Positions 25,644 through 34,654 are shown, counted from the stretch's first letter. The stretch: 64,000 nt of DNA from Azoarcus sp. CIB (GCF_001190925.1 NZ_CP011072.1:558001-622000), one strand, 5' to 3'. Numbers and translations: made by a program. Notes: generated from the letters alone by a model not told the origin.

Positions 25644-26450
25644 ATGGCCATCAGACTGTACTGGTGTCGAGGCAAGGGACGGGATGAGCCCGGGCAGAGG
25701 AATTTTGGCGATTTCCTCTCGCCGCTGATCGTCGAGATGGCTGCGCGCAAGCCGGTCGAATATGCGCCCATCCACAAGGCCGACATGATGGCGATCGGCT
25801 CCATCATGAACCGCGAGCAGAAGGCGAAGCGCTTCCTCGTGCCGCGCCGCCTGCACGTCTGGGGAAGCGGCACGGACGCGCCGGAGCGGGTGTTTTCGGC
25901 GCGCCATTACTACCATGCCGTACGCGGCCGTCTCACGCGCGAACAGATAGAAGGGGGTGAAAGCCTTCAGGGGGTGGTGCTGGGGGATCCGGGGCTGCTC
26001 GCGGATCGCTGGTGGGAAGGCCGACCGAAGCCCGCGAAGCGCTTTACCCTCGGGTTCATTCCGCACTATGTCGATCAGACGGCCCCCATCGTCGAGCATG
26101 TCGGTGCGCTGCCCGGGGTGAAGGTCATCGATGTCTACTGGCCGGTCGAGGAGGTCCTCAAGGCGATCCAGGAGTGCCATTTGATCGTGTCGTCGAGCAT
26201 GCATGGCCTGATCGTCTCGGACGCCTTCGGGGTTCCGAACCGGCGCATCGCGATCTCGCGCGGCATGATCTCCGACTACAAGTTTGCCGACTACTATTCG
26301 GCCTTCGGGATCGCGGAACCGGCCTGCCTCACTCCGGAGGAATTCCTCGCGAGCGGCACGAGCGGTTTCGAGACGCTGGTCGGGGAGTGCGAGCGCCCCG
26401 GCATCGAGGGTATCAAGGACAATCTGTTGGCGGTGTTTCCGTCGCTCTGA
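25644..26450 (+). CDS. Polysaccharide pyruvyltransferase family protein
   Basis: A 268-residue protein of the PS_pyruv_trans family, which attaches pyruvate ketals to surface polysaccharide sugars using PEP. It opens IRLYWCRGKGRDEPGQRNFGD, with NFGDFLSPLI typical of the family. The C-terminal SSSMHGLIVSDAFGVP is the GT-B-like phosphate-binding block, followed by SDYKFADYYSAFG. It follows the sulfotransferase by 12 bp. Some family members are glycosyltransferase-like, so pyruvylation is inferred. Confidence 0.85.
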   Translation: MAIRLYWCRGKGRDEPGQRNFGDFLSPLIVEMAARKPVEYAPIHKADMMAIGSIMNREQKAKRFLVPRRLHVWGSGTDAPERVFSARHYYHAVRGRLTREQIEGGESLQGVVLGDPGLLADRWWEGRPKPAKRFTLGFIPHYVDQTAPIVEHVGALPGVKVIDVYWPVEEVLKAIQECHLIVSSSMHGLIVSDAFGVPNRRIAISRGMISDYKFADYYSAFGIAEPACLTPEEFLASGTSGFETLVGECERPGIEGIKDNLLAVFPSL

Positions 26451-26457
26451 GGTCTTC

Positions 26458-27627
26458 TTGCTAAAGCTGGATTTGCGCGACGGCCGCGCAGCCTATTGGC
26501 TGGCATCCGTCATATTGTTCGTCTTCTGCGTATCGTTCTACACGCCGATATCCTCGAAGGCGTCGAACAACATCTTCTATATCGGCCTCGGATTTCCGGC
26601 GCTGGCATGGTGGCTGTCCCGGCCGCGCGCGGCGCTCGGCCTGTGCCGTGTCGCCCCCGCTTTCCTGGCGGCCTACGGTGCACTGACCGCGTGGTTGGTC
26701 ATTGCGGATCCGGCATTTTTTATGGATACGCTCTACATCGCAGCCCTTTTCGTCTGTTGTGCGATGCTGGAGCGCCATGGCTCCGGCGTGGTGCGCGCGT
26801 ACACGGGTTTTGCGCTGGTCAGTATCGCGCTCTTCGCATTCGCCACAGTGAAGTGGGCGCAACTCGCATGGTTGCACCATTATTGGCAGCGCATCACGCT
26901 ATGGGGGCAGGGGCAGAATCCGGTGTATGCGGGACTGCTGATCAGCAGTTCACTCGTGTTCCTGTGGCTCTTTCATGTCGAGCCGCGCCTCCGGGAGCGG
27001 TCGCGTCCGGCCTATCTTGTCGCGCTGCTGGGGCTCGTCGCGCTGGGGGGGCTGTGCGCGGTCGTCTTTCAGGCGCGTTCGGCACTGGTGGGGTTCGCCG
27101 CCTTTCTGGTCGTCTTCCTTATCCAGCGGCGCCTCGTCGTCGTCGGCAGTCTGCTGGCGGTAGTCGCTGCCGCCCTGCTATGGGGCTTGGGAGTCGCTGA
27201 TGCATTGCTCGATCGCGGGGGGAGCTATCGGTTCGAAATCTGGGTGGATGCGCTGCGCCGGCTCGGATCCGACTGCAGCGTATTCGTCGGTTGCGGCAAG
27301 GACGACTATCGCTTCCTCGGACAGTTCTTCCATGCCCATAGCGCCTACGTGTCGATACTGTACGAGGCGGGCGCGATTGGCCTGGCGCTCTTCCTCGCGA
27401 TGGCCCTCGCGTTCTTCGTTGCTGCGTGGCGGAGCCGTTCTCGCTGGATGCTGGTCGCTCTCGTCGGTTGGGCCGGGGTGGCGACGACGACGCCGGGAGT
27501 AATCGTTTCGCCGCGCGCGCTGTGGGTGTTCTTCTGGATCCCGACGCTGATGGCGGTGCTCGAAAGCGGCCGTCCCGCGCTGGAAGCCTATTATCGGAAG
27601 CGCGGCCGCGTCACGGCGCGCGGTTGA
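26458..27627 (+). CDS. O-antigen ligase/polymerase-like membrane protein
   Basis: A 389-residue integral membrane protein with about ten hydrophobic segments and a large loop (about 255-300, FEIWVDALRRLGSD to HAHSAYVSILYEAGAIG). The H-x-x-Y/H-N-like block and the GLALF helix after it fit the Wzy_C/O-antigen ligase superfamily. It starts at a TTG (26458), 5 bp after GAGG; the in-frame ATG at 26284 would overlap the previous gene by 167 bp. GC is lower than average (one line counts 57%). It could polymerise or ligate the glycan made by this operon. Ligase and polymerase cannot be told apart here. Confidence 0.78.
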   Translation: MLKLDLRDGRAAYWLASVILFVFCVSFYTPISSKASNNIFYIGLGFPALAWWLSRPRAALGLCRVAPAFLAAYGALTAWLVIADPAFFMDTLYIAALFVCCAMLERHGSGVVRAYTGFALVSIALFAFATVKWAQLAWLHHYWQRITLWGQGQNPVYAGLLISSSLVFLWLFHVEPRLRERSRPAYLVALLGLVALGGLCAVVFQARSALVGFAAFLVVFLIQRRLVVVGSLLAVVAAALLWGLGVADALLDRGGSYRFEIWVDALRRLGSDCSVFVGCGKDDYRFLGQFFHAHSAYVSILYEAGAIGLALFLAMALAFFVAAWRSRSRWMLVALVGWAGVATTTPGVIVSPRALWVFFWIPTLMAVLESGRPALEAYYRKRGRVTARG

Positions 27628-28273
27628 GGTTGGGCATGCGGGTCATGTGCTCCGGCTCCAGATGGATGCCGGAAGCCGCGTTGTAGTGCGAGAGGAAGCG
27701 CAGTGCGCCGACTTCGTTGATGAGGCGCGTATCGGCCTTGTAGCGGAACACGTGGCGGAAATTGCGCACGCGCTTGTGGCGGCTGATCGGGGCGCGCTGC
27801 ACGCTCATGTCGGAGACGTCGATCAGGCCGAACGCGCCGTCGGGCATGAGCAGGACGTTGCCCAGATGGAGGGAGCGGAAGTAAATGCCCTCGTCGTGGA
27901 GCTTGGCAATGAAGCCGGCGAGCCGCAGCAGCAGGGCCGAGCGCTCGTCCGTGCCCAGGCCGGGCAACAGGCTGCGGATGGTGTCGCCGGGCAAGGGCCA
28001 GTAGCGCACGGCGGTCTTGCGTTCGCTGTCGAGATCGTAGCTCTCGAGCACCTGCGGGCAGGGAATGCCGCGGGCGGCGAGGGCTTCGGCGTTGCGCCGG
28101 AAACAGTCGGCGGGCGGAAAGAACAGCGCCGAGGAGAGGAAGCGTTTGCGGCGGAAGAGCTTGAGGAAGGAGCCGTCGGTCAGGCGCAGGACCTTTTCGC
28201 CGCGCGGGTCGGCTTCGATGACCGTCGCGCCCTTGCGCAAGGCGGAAAAGGCTTCTCGGTTGAGTGGGGTCAC
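27611..28273 (-). CDS. InaA/WaaP-type lipopolysaccharide kinase-fold protein with altered catalytic loop
   Basis: A 220-residue protein of the lipopolysaccharide kinase (InaA) fold. The nucleotide-binding lysine is in FLKLFRRKR (about 36-44). The catalytic loop reads YFRSLHLGN (about 131-139), where a serine sits at the position of the usual catalytic aspartate. LIDVSDM supplies a metal-binding Asp. Its 3' end overlaps the convergent O-antigen ligase-like gene by 17 bp. It is probably in LPS core or lipid modification, since msbA is divergent from it. Activity is uncertain because of the loop change. Confidence 0.78.
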   Translation of the reverse strand: MTPLNREAFSALRKGATVIEADPRGEKVLRLTDGSFLKLFRRKRFLSSALFFPPADCFRRNAEALAARGIPCPQVLESYDLDSERKTAVRYWPLPGDTIRSLLPGLGTDERSALLLRLAGFIAKLHDEGIYFRSLHLGNVLLMPDGAFGLIDVSDMSVQRAPISRHKRVRNFRHVFRYKADTRLINEVGALRFLSHYNAASGIHLEPEHMTRMPNLNRAP

Positions 28274-28298
28274 TGGGCGCTGCCGCGAGAATCAAAGG

Positions 28299-28304
28299 TA
28301 CAAT
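28299..28304 (+). promoter_or_regulatory. Candidate -10 box for msbA
   Basis: TACAAT at 28299-28304 within an AT-rich stretch is a good -10. No convincing -35 is seen. If used, transcription would begin near 28311, leaving an ATG at 28315 almost leaderless. This favours the TTG at 28378 as the msbA start. Confidence 0.35.
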
Positions 28305-28377
28305 TTTAACCCGCATGTTGCAGTGCAGGCCGGTTTTTGCGGCAGTGCACGAACCCCCTTTCCGGAAGCCCCAAAAC

Positions 28378-30177
28378 TTGAAGCGCAATAAAGACACGCA
28401 GTCCGCTTCCAGCCTCAAGATCTATCTCCGTCTGCTGAGCTATGTCCGGCCCTATGTGCCTGCGTTCGCGCTCAGCATCGTCGGTTTCCTGATCTTCGCG
28501 TCCTCCCAGCCGATGCTGGCGGGCATCCTGAAGTACTTCGTGGACGGGCTCTCGAATCCCGAGGCGGCGCTGTTCGCCGGCGTGCCGCTGCTGGAGTCGC
28601 TGCCGCTGATGAAGGCGGTGCCGGTGCTGATCGTCGCGATCGCGGTGTGGCAGGGGCTCGGGTCCTATCTGGGCAACTACTTCCTCGCCAAGGTCTCGCT
28701 GGGCCTCGTGCAGGATCTGCGGCTGGCGCTGTTCGACAGCCTGCTGCGCCTGCCGAACCGCTATTTCGACGAAACCAACTCCGGGCACCTGATCTCGCGC
28801 ATCACCTTCAACGTGACGATGGTGACCGGCGCGGCGACCGACGCGATCAAGGTGGTGATCCGCGAGGGACTGACGATCGTGTTCCTGTTCGGCTACCTGC
28901 TGTGGATGAACTGGAAGCTGACGCTGGTGATGCTCGCGATCCTGCCGGTGATCGGGGTGATGGTGACGAGCGCGAGCCGCAAGTTCCGCAAGCAGAGCAA
29001 GAAGATCCAGGCGGCGATGGGCGACGTGACGCACGTGGCGTCGGAGACGATCCATGGCTACCGCGTCGTGCGCAGCTTCGGCGGCGAGGCCTACGAGTCG
29101 CGGCGCTTCCGCGCGGCGAGCGAGGACAACACGCGCAAGCAGCTGAAGATGGTGAAGACCGGCGCGACCTACACGCCGATGCTGCAGCTGGTGAGCTACA
29201 CGGCGATGTCGGTGCTGCTGTTCCTGGTGTTGTGGCTGCGCGGCGATTCGTCGGTGGGGGATCTGGTCGCCTACATCACCGCGGCCGGCCTGCTGCCGAA
29301 GCCGATCCGCCAGCTTTCCGAGGTGAGTTCGACGATCCAGAAAGGGGTCGCGGGGGCGGAGAGCATCTTCGAGCAGCTCGACACGCCGCCCGAGGAGGAT
29401 CGCGGGACGGTCGAACGCGAGCGCGTCACCGGGCGGCTGGAGGTGCGCGACCTGAGCTTCTGCTATCCCGGCGTCGATCGCCTTGTGCTCGACGGCATCA
29501 GCTTCAGCGTCGAGCCGGGGCAGATGGTCGCGCTCGTCGGGCGTTCGGGCAGCGGCAAGTCGACCCTTGCGAATCTGATCCCGCGCTTCTACCTCCACGG
29601 GAGCGGGCAGATCCTGCTCGACGGCGTGGATGTCGAGGATTACACACTGAAGAACCTGCGCCGCCACATCGCGCTGGTGACGCAGCAGGTGACCCTGTTC
29701 AACGACACGGTGGCGAACAACATCGCCTACGGCGACCTCGCCGGTGCACCGCGCGAGGCGGTCGAGGCTGCCGCGCAGGCGGCCTTCGCGGCGGAGTTCA
29801 TCGAGCGCCTGCCGCAGGGTTACGACACCGAGATCGGCGAGAACGGCGTGATGCTGTCGGGCGGCCAGCGCCAGCGCCTGGCGATTGCGCGCGCGCTCTT
29901 GAAGGACGCGCCGGTGCTGATCCTCGACGAGGCGACCTCGGCGCTCGACACCGAGTCCGAGCGCCATATCCAGGCCGCGCTCGACCGCGTGATGAGCGGG
30001 CGCACGACGATCGTGATCGCGCACCGGCTATCGACAATCGAGAAGGCCGACGTGATCATGGTGATGGAGCAGGGGCGCATCGTCGAGCGCGGCTCGCATC
30101 AGGAACTGCTCGCGCGCGACGGCGCGTATGCGCGGCTGCATGCGATGCAGTTCGCGGAGCAGGGGGCCGAGGGCTAG
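28378..30177 (+). CDS. msbA: Lipid A export ABC transporter MsbA
   Basis: A 599-residue half-transporter that flips lipid A-core across the inner membrane. Six membrane helices fill about 1-320. The ATPase domain has Walker A GRSGSGKST, Q-loop VTQQVTLFNDTVANNIAYG, signature LSGGQRQRLA, Walker B VLILDEATSALD and the H-loop IVIAHRLST. The start is taken as TTG 28378, with GGAAG upstream, giving MKRNKDTQSASSLKIYLRLL; ATGs at 28264 and 28315 add sequence unlike the family. Its place between O-antigen and LPS-core genes fits the role. Confidence 0.93.
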   Translation: MKRNKDTQSASSLKIYLRLLSYVRPYVPAFALSIVGFLIFASSQPMLAGILKYFVDGLSNPEAALFAGVPLLESLPLMKAVPVLIVAIAVWQGLGSYLGNYFLAKVSLGLVQDLRLALFDSLLRLPNRYFDETNSGHLISRITFNVTMVTGAATDAIKVVIREGLTIVFLFGYLLWMNWKLTLVMLAILPVIGVMVTSASRKFRKQSKKIQAAMGDVTHVASETIHGYRVVRSFGGEAYESRRFRAASEDNTRKQLKMVKTGATYTPMLQLVSYTAMSVLLFLVLWLRGDSSVGDLVAYITAAGLLPKPIRQLSEVSSTIQKGVAGAESIFEQLDTPPEEDRGTVERERVTGRLEVRDLSFCYPGVDRLVLDGISFSVEPGQMVALVGRSGSGKSTLANLIPRFYLHGSGQILLDGVDVEDYTLKNLRRHIALVTQQVTLFNDTVANNIAYGDLAGAPREAVEAAAQAAFAAEFIERLPQGYDTEIGENGVMLSGGQRQRLAIARALLKDAPVLILDEATSALDTESERHIQAALDRVMSGRTTIVIAHRLSTIEKADVIMVMEQGRIVERGSHQELLARDGAYARLHAMQFAEQGAEG

Positions 30178-30266
30178 TCTTCCACGCCGTGTGACCATTA
30201 ATTGGCACGGCGGAGCACCGCGCTGCGCCGCCGTAACGGCGAGGGGCGGGCTCTAAAGCGCTCGCA

Positions 30267-30309
30267 AGAAACCCATCCCCATCCTGTCCTTCCCCTTGAA
30301 GGGGAAGGT
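30267..30309. repeat. Half copy of dispersed repeat family 2
   Basis: Bases 30270-30309 read AACCCATCCCCATCCTGTCC followed by TTCCCCTTGAAGGGGAAGG. The end is a palindrome around CCCCTTGAAGGGG. This matches the right arm of the element at 51239-51335 with several substitutions. It lies in the 155-bp gap between msbA and the convergent LTA-synthase-like gene. A 7-bp stem CGCCGTG/CACGGCG (30185-30212) is also in this gap. Confidence 0.65.
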
Positions 30310-30332
30310 ACCTGCTGACTGGCTCCTGCGGA

Positions 30333-32387
30333 TCACTGCGCCGCGCGGCGGTTGTCGTACATCATGAAACGCGAGGTCTCGTGCAGGCCGCGGGCCAGTG
30401 CGGCCAGGCGCGCGAATTCTTCCGGGTGGGCGTCGGCGACGTTGTCGGTGGGCGTCTTCGACGCGAGGTCGTGCATCGTGGCCTTGCTGCCGTCGTGGTT
30501 CATCTGCACGAGGAAGTTGCGCGTGACGGCGCCGATCAGCGGGAAGGCGCCTTCGCGCAGGATCACGTGCACGGCGCGTTCGCCCTCGGGCGCGGGGAGT
30601 TGCACGTCGCGACCGAGCGCGCCGTTGCGGTATTCGACACCGAGCAGGCCGGCGACGGTCGGCAGCAGGTCGACGAGGCTGGCGGCTTCCTCGAACACGC
30701 GCGGCTTCAACAGCTTGGGCGCGTAGATCACCGCAGGGACATGCGTGCTTTCGAGGTTGAGCTGCTCGAAGGCGGGCGGCATGAAGGGCAGGCGGCTGAT
30801 GCGGCCGTTGTGGTCGCCGAAGAGCACGAAGATGGTGTTGTCGAACCAGCCATCCCGCTTGGCGATCTCCATCAGGCGGCCGATGTTGTGGTCGAGCAGG
30901 CGCACCGCGTTGTACTGGCCGACGTCTTGGAAGCTCGCATCCTGCACTTCCTGCAGCGAGGGCTTGCGGATCTCGAAGCCCTCGTTGTCCGCGGGAATGG
31001 TGTAGGGGCGGTGGTTGCCGGCGGTCTGGAGGTAGGCGAAGAAGGGGCGCTTCTTCGCGTCGTCCTTCAGCAGCGCGCTGCTCTCGCGGAACAGGTTGAG
31101 GTCGGAGATGCCCCATACGTCGTCGTTGGGCGACTTCCACGCGCCTTCCTCGATCAGCTCGATGCCGTCGATGCTGCTCTGGATCAGCGCGTTCATGTTG
31201 GCCCAGCCGGCGCTGCCGCCGATCGCGTACACCTTGCGGTGTTCCGTCAGCGCGTTGACCACGGTGTGCTGGTTGCTGATGAAGGGGTTGCGCGTCGCGC
31301 TCTCGGCGCGGGCGGCGTCGGGGATGCCGGTGATGCTGGCCCACACGGTCTTCGCGGTGCCCGAGACGGGGACGTGGAAGTTGCGGAACAGCCAGCCTTC
31401 GCGCGCGATCCGGTCGAGGTTGGGGGTGGGGTCGAGCGGGTTGCCGAAGGTGCCGAGGCGGCTCGCGCCGAGCGATTCGAGCATCACGAAGACGACGTTG
31501 GGCGCGCGCTGGACCTGCAGGCGGTGCGGCTGCGGGCCGATCTGGCGCGTCACCGTGAGTTTCTCGGGGTCGGGTTCGGTGACGCCGAGGTAGCGGACCA
31601 TCATCTCGTAGTGCTTGGCGACCTGCGCGCGGTCGAAGGTTTCCTGCGGCGTGCGGATCGTGTCGTAGATGAAGATCACCGGGTTGAGGCCCAGCGCGCC
31701 GACTGCCGAGTTGCCGGACACGAAGGCGTCGCTCCAGCGCAGCGGCACGGGGTTCGACGGGTTGATGCTGGTGAGGCGCCCGATCAGGCCCAGCAGGGTC
31801 AGGATCGTCAGCGCGATGGCGGCGACCGCGGCACGCGAGAGCGTCGGCGTCACGCGCGCGGGCCGGTCGAGCAGGTGGCGTTCGAGGCGGATCGCGGCCC
31901 ACAGCACCAGTACGGAGGCCGCGAGCCAGCCGGCGGTGATCTTCAGCACCGGGTAGCTTTGCCACAGCATGCCGGCGGAGATGTCCGTGTTGCCGAGGAA
32001 GCGCAGGATCGTCGAGTTGATGCGCAGGCCGAGGTAGTCGTAGTGGCCGAAGTCGAGCACGTAGATGAGCAGGACGAGGAGGATCGCGAGGCCCAGGTAG
32101 AGCCGCGACAGGCCGCGCACGAGTCCGCAGCGCACGAGGTTGGCGCGCGGCAGGAAGGCGAGCAGGGCGATCGGCAGCATCACGAGGATCGCGAGGCGCA
32201 GGTCGAAGCGCAGGCCGATGCCGACGGCCTCGACGATGCGTTCGCTGGCGATGCCGCCCATCGCATCGAAATCGGCGAAGCCGATCAGGAAGGCGCCGCG
32301 CAGCAGCGCGAAGACGGCGAAGAACAGGGCCGTGCCGCCGAGCAGGTAGCGCACGCGGCGGGAGTGGAGCCAATCGGTCAGGAGCAT
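30333..32387 (-). CDS. LTA synthase family (sulfatase-fold) phosphotransferase
   Basis: A 684-residue membrane protein. Five or so membrane helices fill about 1-205. A periplasmic alkaline-phosphatase-superfamily domain follows, with E304 in VMLESLGASR, the probable nucleophile T347 in SGTAKTVWAS and a later metal-binding FGDHNGR. Such enzymes transfer phosphoglycerol or phosphoethanolamine from lipids. As the last gene of the LPS-core operon, it probably adds such a group to core or lipid A. EptA/EptB-type activity cannot be excluded, though the helices and sequence look closer to LtaS/MdoB. Confidence 0.83.
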   Translation of the reverse strand: MLLTDWLHSRRVRYLLGGTALFFAVFALLRGAFLIGFADFDAMGGIASERIVEAVGIGLRFDLRLAILVMLPIALLAFLPRANLVRCGLVRGLSRLYLGLAILLVLLIYVLDFGHYDYLGLRINSTILRFLGNTDISAGMLWQSYPVLKITAGWLAASVLVLWAAIRLERHLLDRPARVTPTLSRAAVAAIALTILTLLGLIGRLTSINPSNPVPLRWSDAFVSGNSAVGALGLNPVIFIYDTIRTPQETFDRAQVAKHYEMMVRYLGVTEPDPEKLTVTRQIGPQPHRLQVQRAPNVVFVMLESLGASRLGTFGNPLDPTPNLDRIAREGWLFRNFHVPVSGTAKTVWASITGIPDAARAESATRNPFISNQHTVVNALTEHRKVYAIGGSAGWANMNALIQSSIDGIELIEEGAWKSPNDDVWGISDLNLFRESSALLKDDAKKRPFFAYLQTAGNHRPYTIPADNEGFEIRKPSLQEVQDASFQDVGQYNAVRLLDHNIGRLMEIAKRDGWFDNTIFVLFGDHNGRISRLPFMPPAFEQLNLESTHVPAVIYAPKLLKPRVFEEAASLVDLLPTVAGLLGVEYRNGALGRDVQLPAPEGERAVHVILREGAFPLIGAVTRNFLVQMNHDGSKATMHDLASKTPTDNVADAHPEEFARLAALARGLHETSRFMMYDNRRAAQ

Positions 32388-32411
32388 GGGTGTTCGGGTA
32401 TCAAAGAGCGC

Positions 32412-33883
32412 TCAGGGGCGGCCGGGCAGCATCGCGTCGAGCCAGCGATGCAGCGGCGAATCCGCGGGCCAGTTGCGCAGGAAGCGCGCGCGATCGCGGC
32501 GCCAGGCGCGGTGGAAGCCAGCGATTGTAGCGTGCTGATGGGCCGCATCAAGGTCGATCAGCAAGGACTTGTTACCGTCCCACAGCAGGTTGGTGGCCTT
32601 CAAATCGCCATGGCTTATGCGCTCCCGATACAGGGTGTCGAAGAGCGTCTTGAGCGATGCGGCTTCCGCGGGCGCGGGTGCCGCGTCGGGCTCGAGATGC
32701 GCGCGCATGTCGGGGCCACCGCAATATTCGGTGACGAGCCACGCGCGGGCGCGCAGGGGGCCCCAGCGTTCCTCGATCAGCGCGAGCGGTTTCGGCGTCG
32801 GGATGCCGAAAAGCGCGAGGCGATGTCCCTCGCGCCACGAGTGCCAGGCGCGCGTCGGGCGCCACGCGCGCGAGATCGCGTGGCCGAGGTGCTTGAGGTT
32901 GTAGCGCTTGATGACGAGCTGGCGGCCGCCGAGCTCGACGCGCGCGACGGTGCAGGTGTTGCCGCGCTTGAGCGAATGGCCGGACTCTATCCAGCGGTCG
33001 GGGTCGGCGAGCAGCGGCGCGAGCGCGTCGGCCTCGCCGCGCACGACCGCCTCGAAGCGGTGCAGGCTGCGGCGCACGCGGAACAGCGTGCAGTCGCGGC
33101 CGGTCTTGGCGAGGTAGTCGCGCAGGCGCCAGGCGCGCTCGTGGCGCAGCGCGCGGGCGAGCACGGCGTCGTCGAGGGGGGGGGCGCCGCCGTCGCGGTA
33201 GGCGTCGAGGAGCGGTGCCAGCGCGCCGTCCCAGGTGCGCGGCAGCTGCGCGATCAGCATTGCGAGGTCGCGCGCGGCGGGTTTGGAGGCGAGCGGTGCG
33301 GTGGCGGTCGTGACGGCGTCACCGTCGATCAGGTAGAGGCGCCCGGCGCGCACCAGGAAATTGCCGAAGTGCAGGTCGTCGTGGCGAGGCCGGCGCGGTG
33401 CAGGCGTCCGAGCAGCGTGAAGGCGGGGGCGAGCAGCGCAAGCGCGGCGGCGTCGCCGGGGGGGCGCTCGGCGAGCGGGCGCCAGTGCTCGAGGAGCGTC
33501 GTCGCGTCGTCGAGGAACTCGGTGGCCAGCAGGTGGCCGCCATCGGGGAGTGAGGTCGCGCCGACCAGGGCGGGGGTCGGGATGCCGGCTGCGGCGAGCG
33601 CGGCTATGCCTTGCCGTTCGCGTTCGGCGCGGCGGGCGCTGTCCTTGTCGACGAACAGTTTCGCGAGCACGCGGCGGTCGTCGAGCAGGCTGTCGCCGAC
33701 GACGCGCTTGCCGGGCAGCACGCGCAAGAGGCGCGTCATGACGAGTGTGCGGCCGTCGGCGAGCGCGACGCTGAAGGGCACGGCGGGGGTGCGTCCGGCG
33801 CTGCGCAATGCGGCTGCGTCCGCGAGCGGGGCCGCGGCGGGCACGCGCTCGGGCGGAAGTTTCGGCAGGAGCGGCTCGGTCAT
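32412..33883 (-). pseudogene. Two-domain InaA-type LPS kinase with apparent -1 frameshift
   Basis: Reading from the ATG at 33883 (MTEPLLPKLPP; ATGA overlap with the upstream gene) gives a first kinase domain with VLAKLFVDK. The frame then breaks near 33381-33387 inside the catalytic loop. One added base would restore AHDDLHFGNFLV and LIDGDAV, then run on into a second kinase domain (LVIKRYN, SHGDLKATN, LIDLDAA) ending at 32412. The total span is one base short of 491 codons. Both domains keep their canonical Lys, Asp and Asn, so the gene looks recent or intact apart from the single base. It could be a sequencing error or real decay. Probably phosphorylates core heptoses. Confidence 0.85.
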
Positions 33884-34653
33884 CGGCGGGCGGCCTTGCG
33901 GTGGCGGCGCTGCAGGACGCTGCGCGCGAGGCGCGTGGCGGCGTCGTCGAGGGCGTCGCGGCCGAGGTAGCGCAGCAGGAAGCGCAGGCGCTCGGTAGCG
34001 GCGGGCCCCTTGGTGTGGCGGTTCAGCGCGTCGAGGTCGCGCGCACGGTCGCGGGCACCGAGGAACAGTGGGCGGGTCTTTTCGAGGTCGATCAGGCGGG
34101 CGCTGGCGCGGGGGCCGTCGACGCGCACGAAGACGTGCTTGGGGTACAGGCAGTTGTGCAGGTGGCCGGCGCCGTGCAGCGTGCGCGCGAGGCCCGCCAC
34201 GGCGTCGATGATCGCGCGCCGTGTCGCGCGCGGCAGCGCCGGCCAGTCGGCGAGCCAGCGGTCGAGCGGCTTGTGGTCGTCGAGCGCGCGCGTGACGAGC
34301 AGCGCGCAGACCTTGCCGGCGATGCGGCGCTGGCCGAAGAACACGGCTTCGAGCGCGGGCACGTCGTCGTGCTGGTAGCGGCGGATGTTGCGGAATTCGC
34401 GCGCGAAGGTGGCTTCGCCGAGCGGGTGGCGCAGGCTGCGGCTGAGGTGGTCGATCTGGCGCTTGAGGTAGAACGCCTGCACGGCACCGTTGTCGTCGGC
34501 GAGTTCCAGCCGGCTCACGCTGCTCCAGCCGCCGCGGCCGGTGTTGGGTGTATCCACGGTGTCGAGTTCGAGTGCCCACAGCGTGGCGAAGCGGTCGAGG
34601 CCGTGCTGTGCGAACAGCGCGCGGGCGGAGTCGGCGAGGTAGTCGTCGCGCAC
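33880..34653 (-). CDS. InaA-type LPS kinase-fold protein, non-canonical catalytic loop
   Basis: A 257-residue kinase-fold protein of the LPS core cluster. AFYLKRQIDHLSRS holds the nucleotide-binding lysine. The catalytic loop reads LHNCLYPKHVF, where a Cys replaces the expected Asp, and LIDLEKTRP supplies the metal-binding Asp. The start is taken as GTG 34653, about 10 bases after AAGGA; another GTG at 34662 is too close to it. It is adjacent to the upstream kinase stop and overlaps the next gene by 4 bp. It may be a divergent kinase or a pseudokinase. Confidence 0.8.
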   Translation of the reverse strand: MRDDYLADSARALFAQHGLDRFATLWALELDTVDTPNTGRGGWSSVSRLELADDNGAVQAFYLKRQIDHLSRSLRHPLGEATFAREFRNIRRYQHDDVPALEAVFFGQRRIAGKVCALLVTRALDDHKPLDRWLADWPALPRATRRAIIDAVAGLARTLHGAGHLHNCLYPKHVFVRVDGPRASARLIDLEKTRPLFLGARDRARDLDALNRHTKGPAATERLRFLLRYLGRDALDDAATRLARSVLQRRHRKAARR

Positions 34654-34654
34654 C

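Noticed and set aside
30381..33998. A 1205-codon open frame on the plus strand opposite the LTA-synthase-like gene and the two-domain kinase
   Set aside because: It is low-complexity (His, Arg, Val, Glu rich), antisense to genes with clear motifs, and typical of shadow frames in high-GC DNA.
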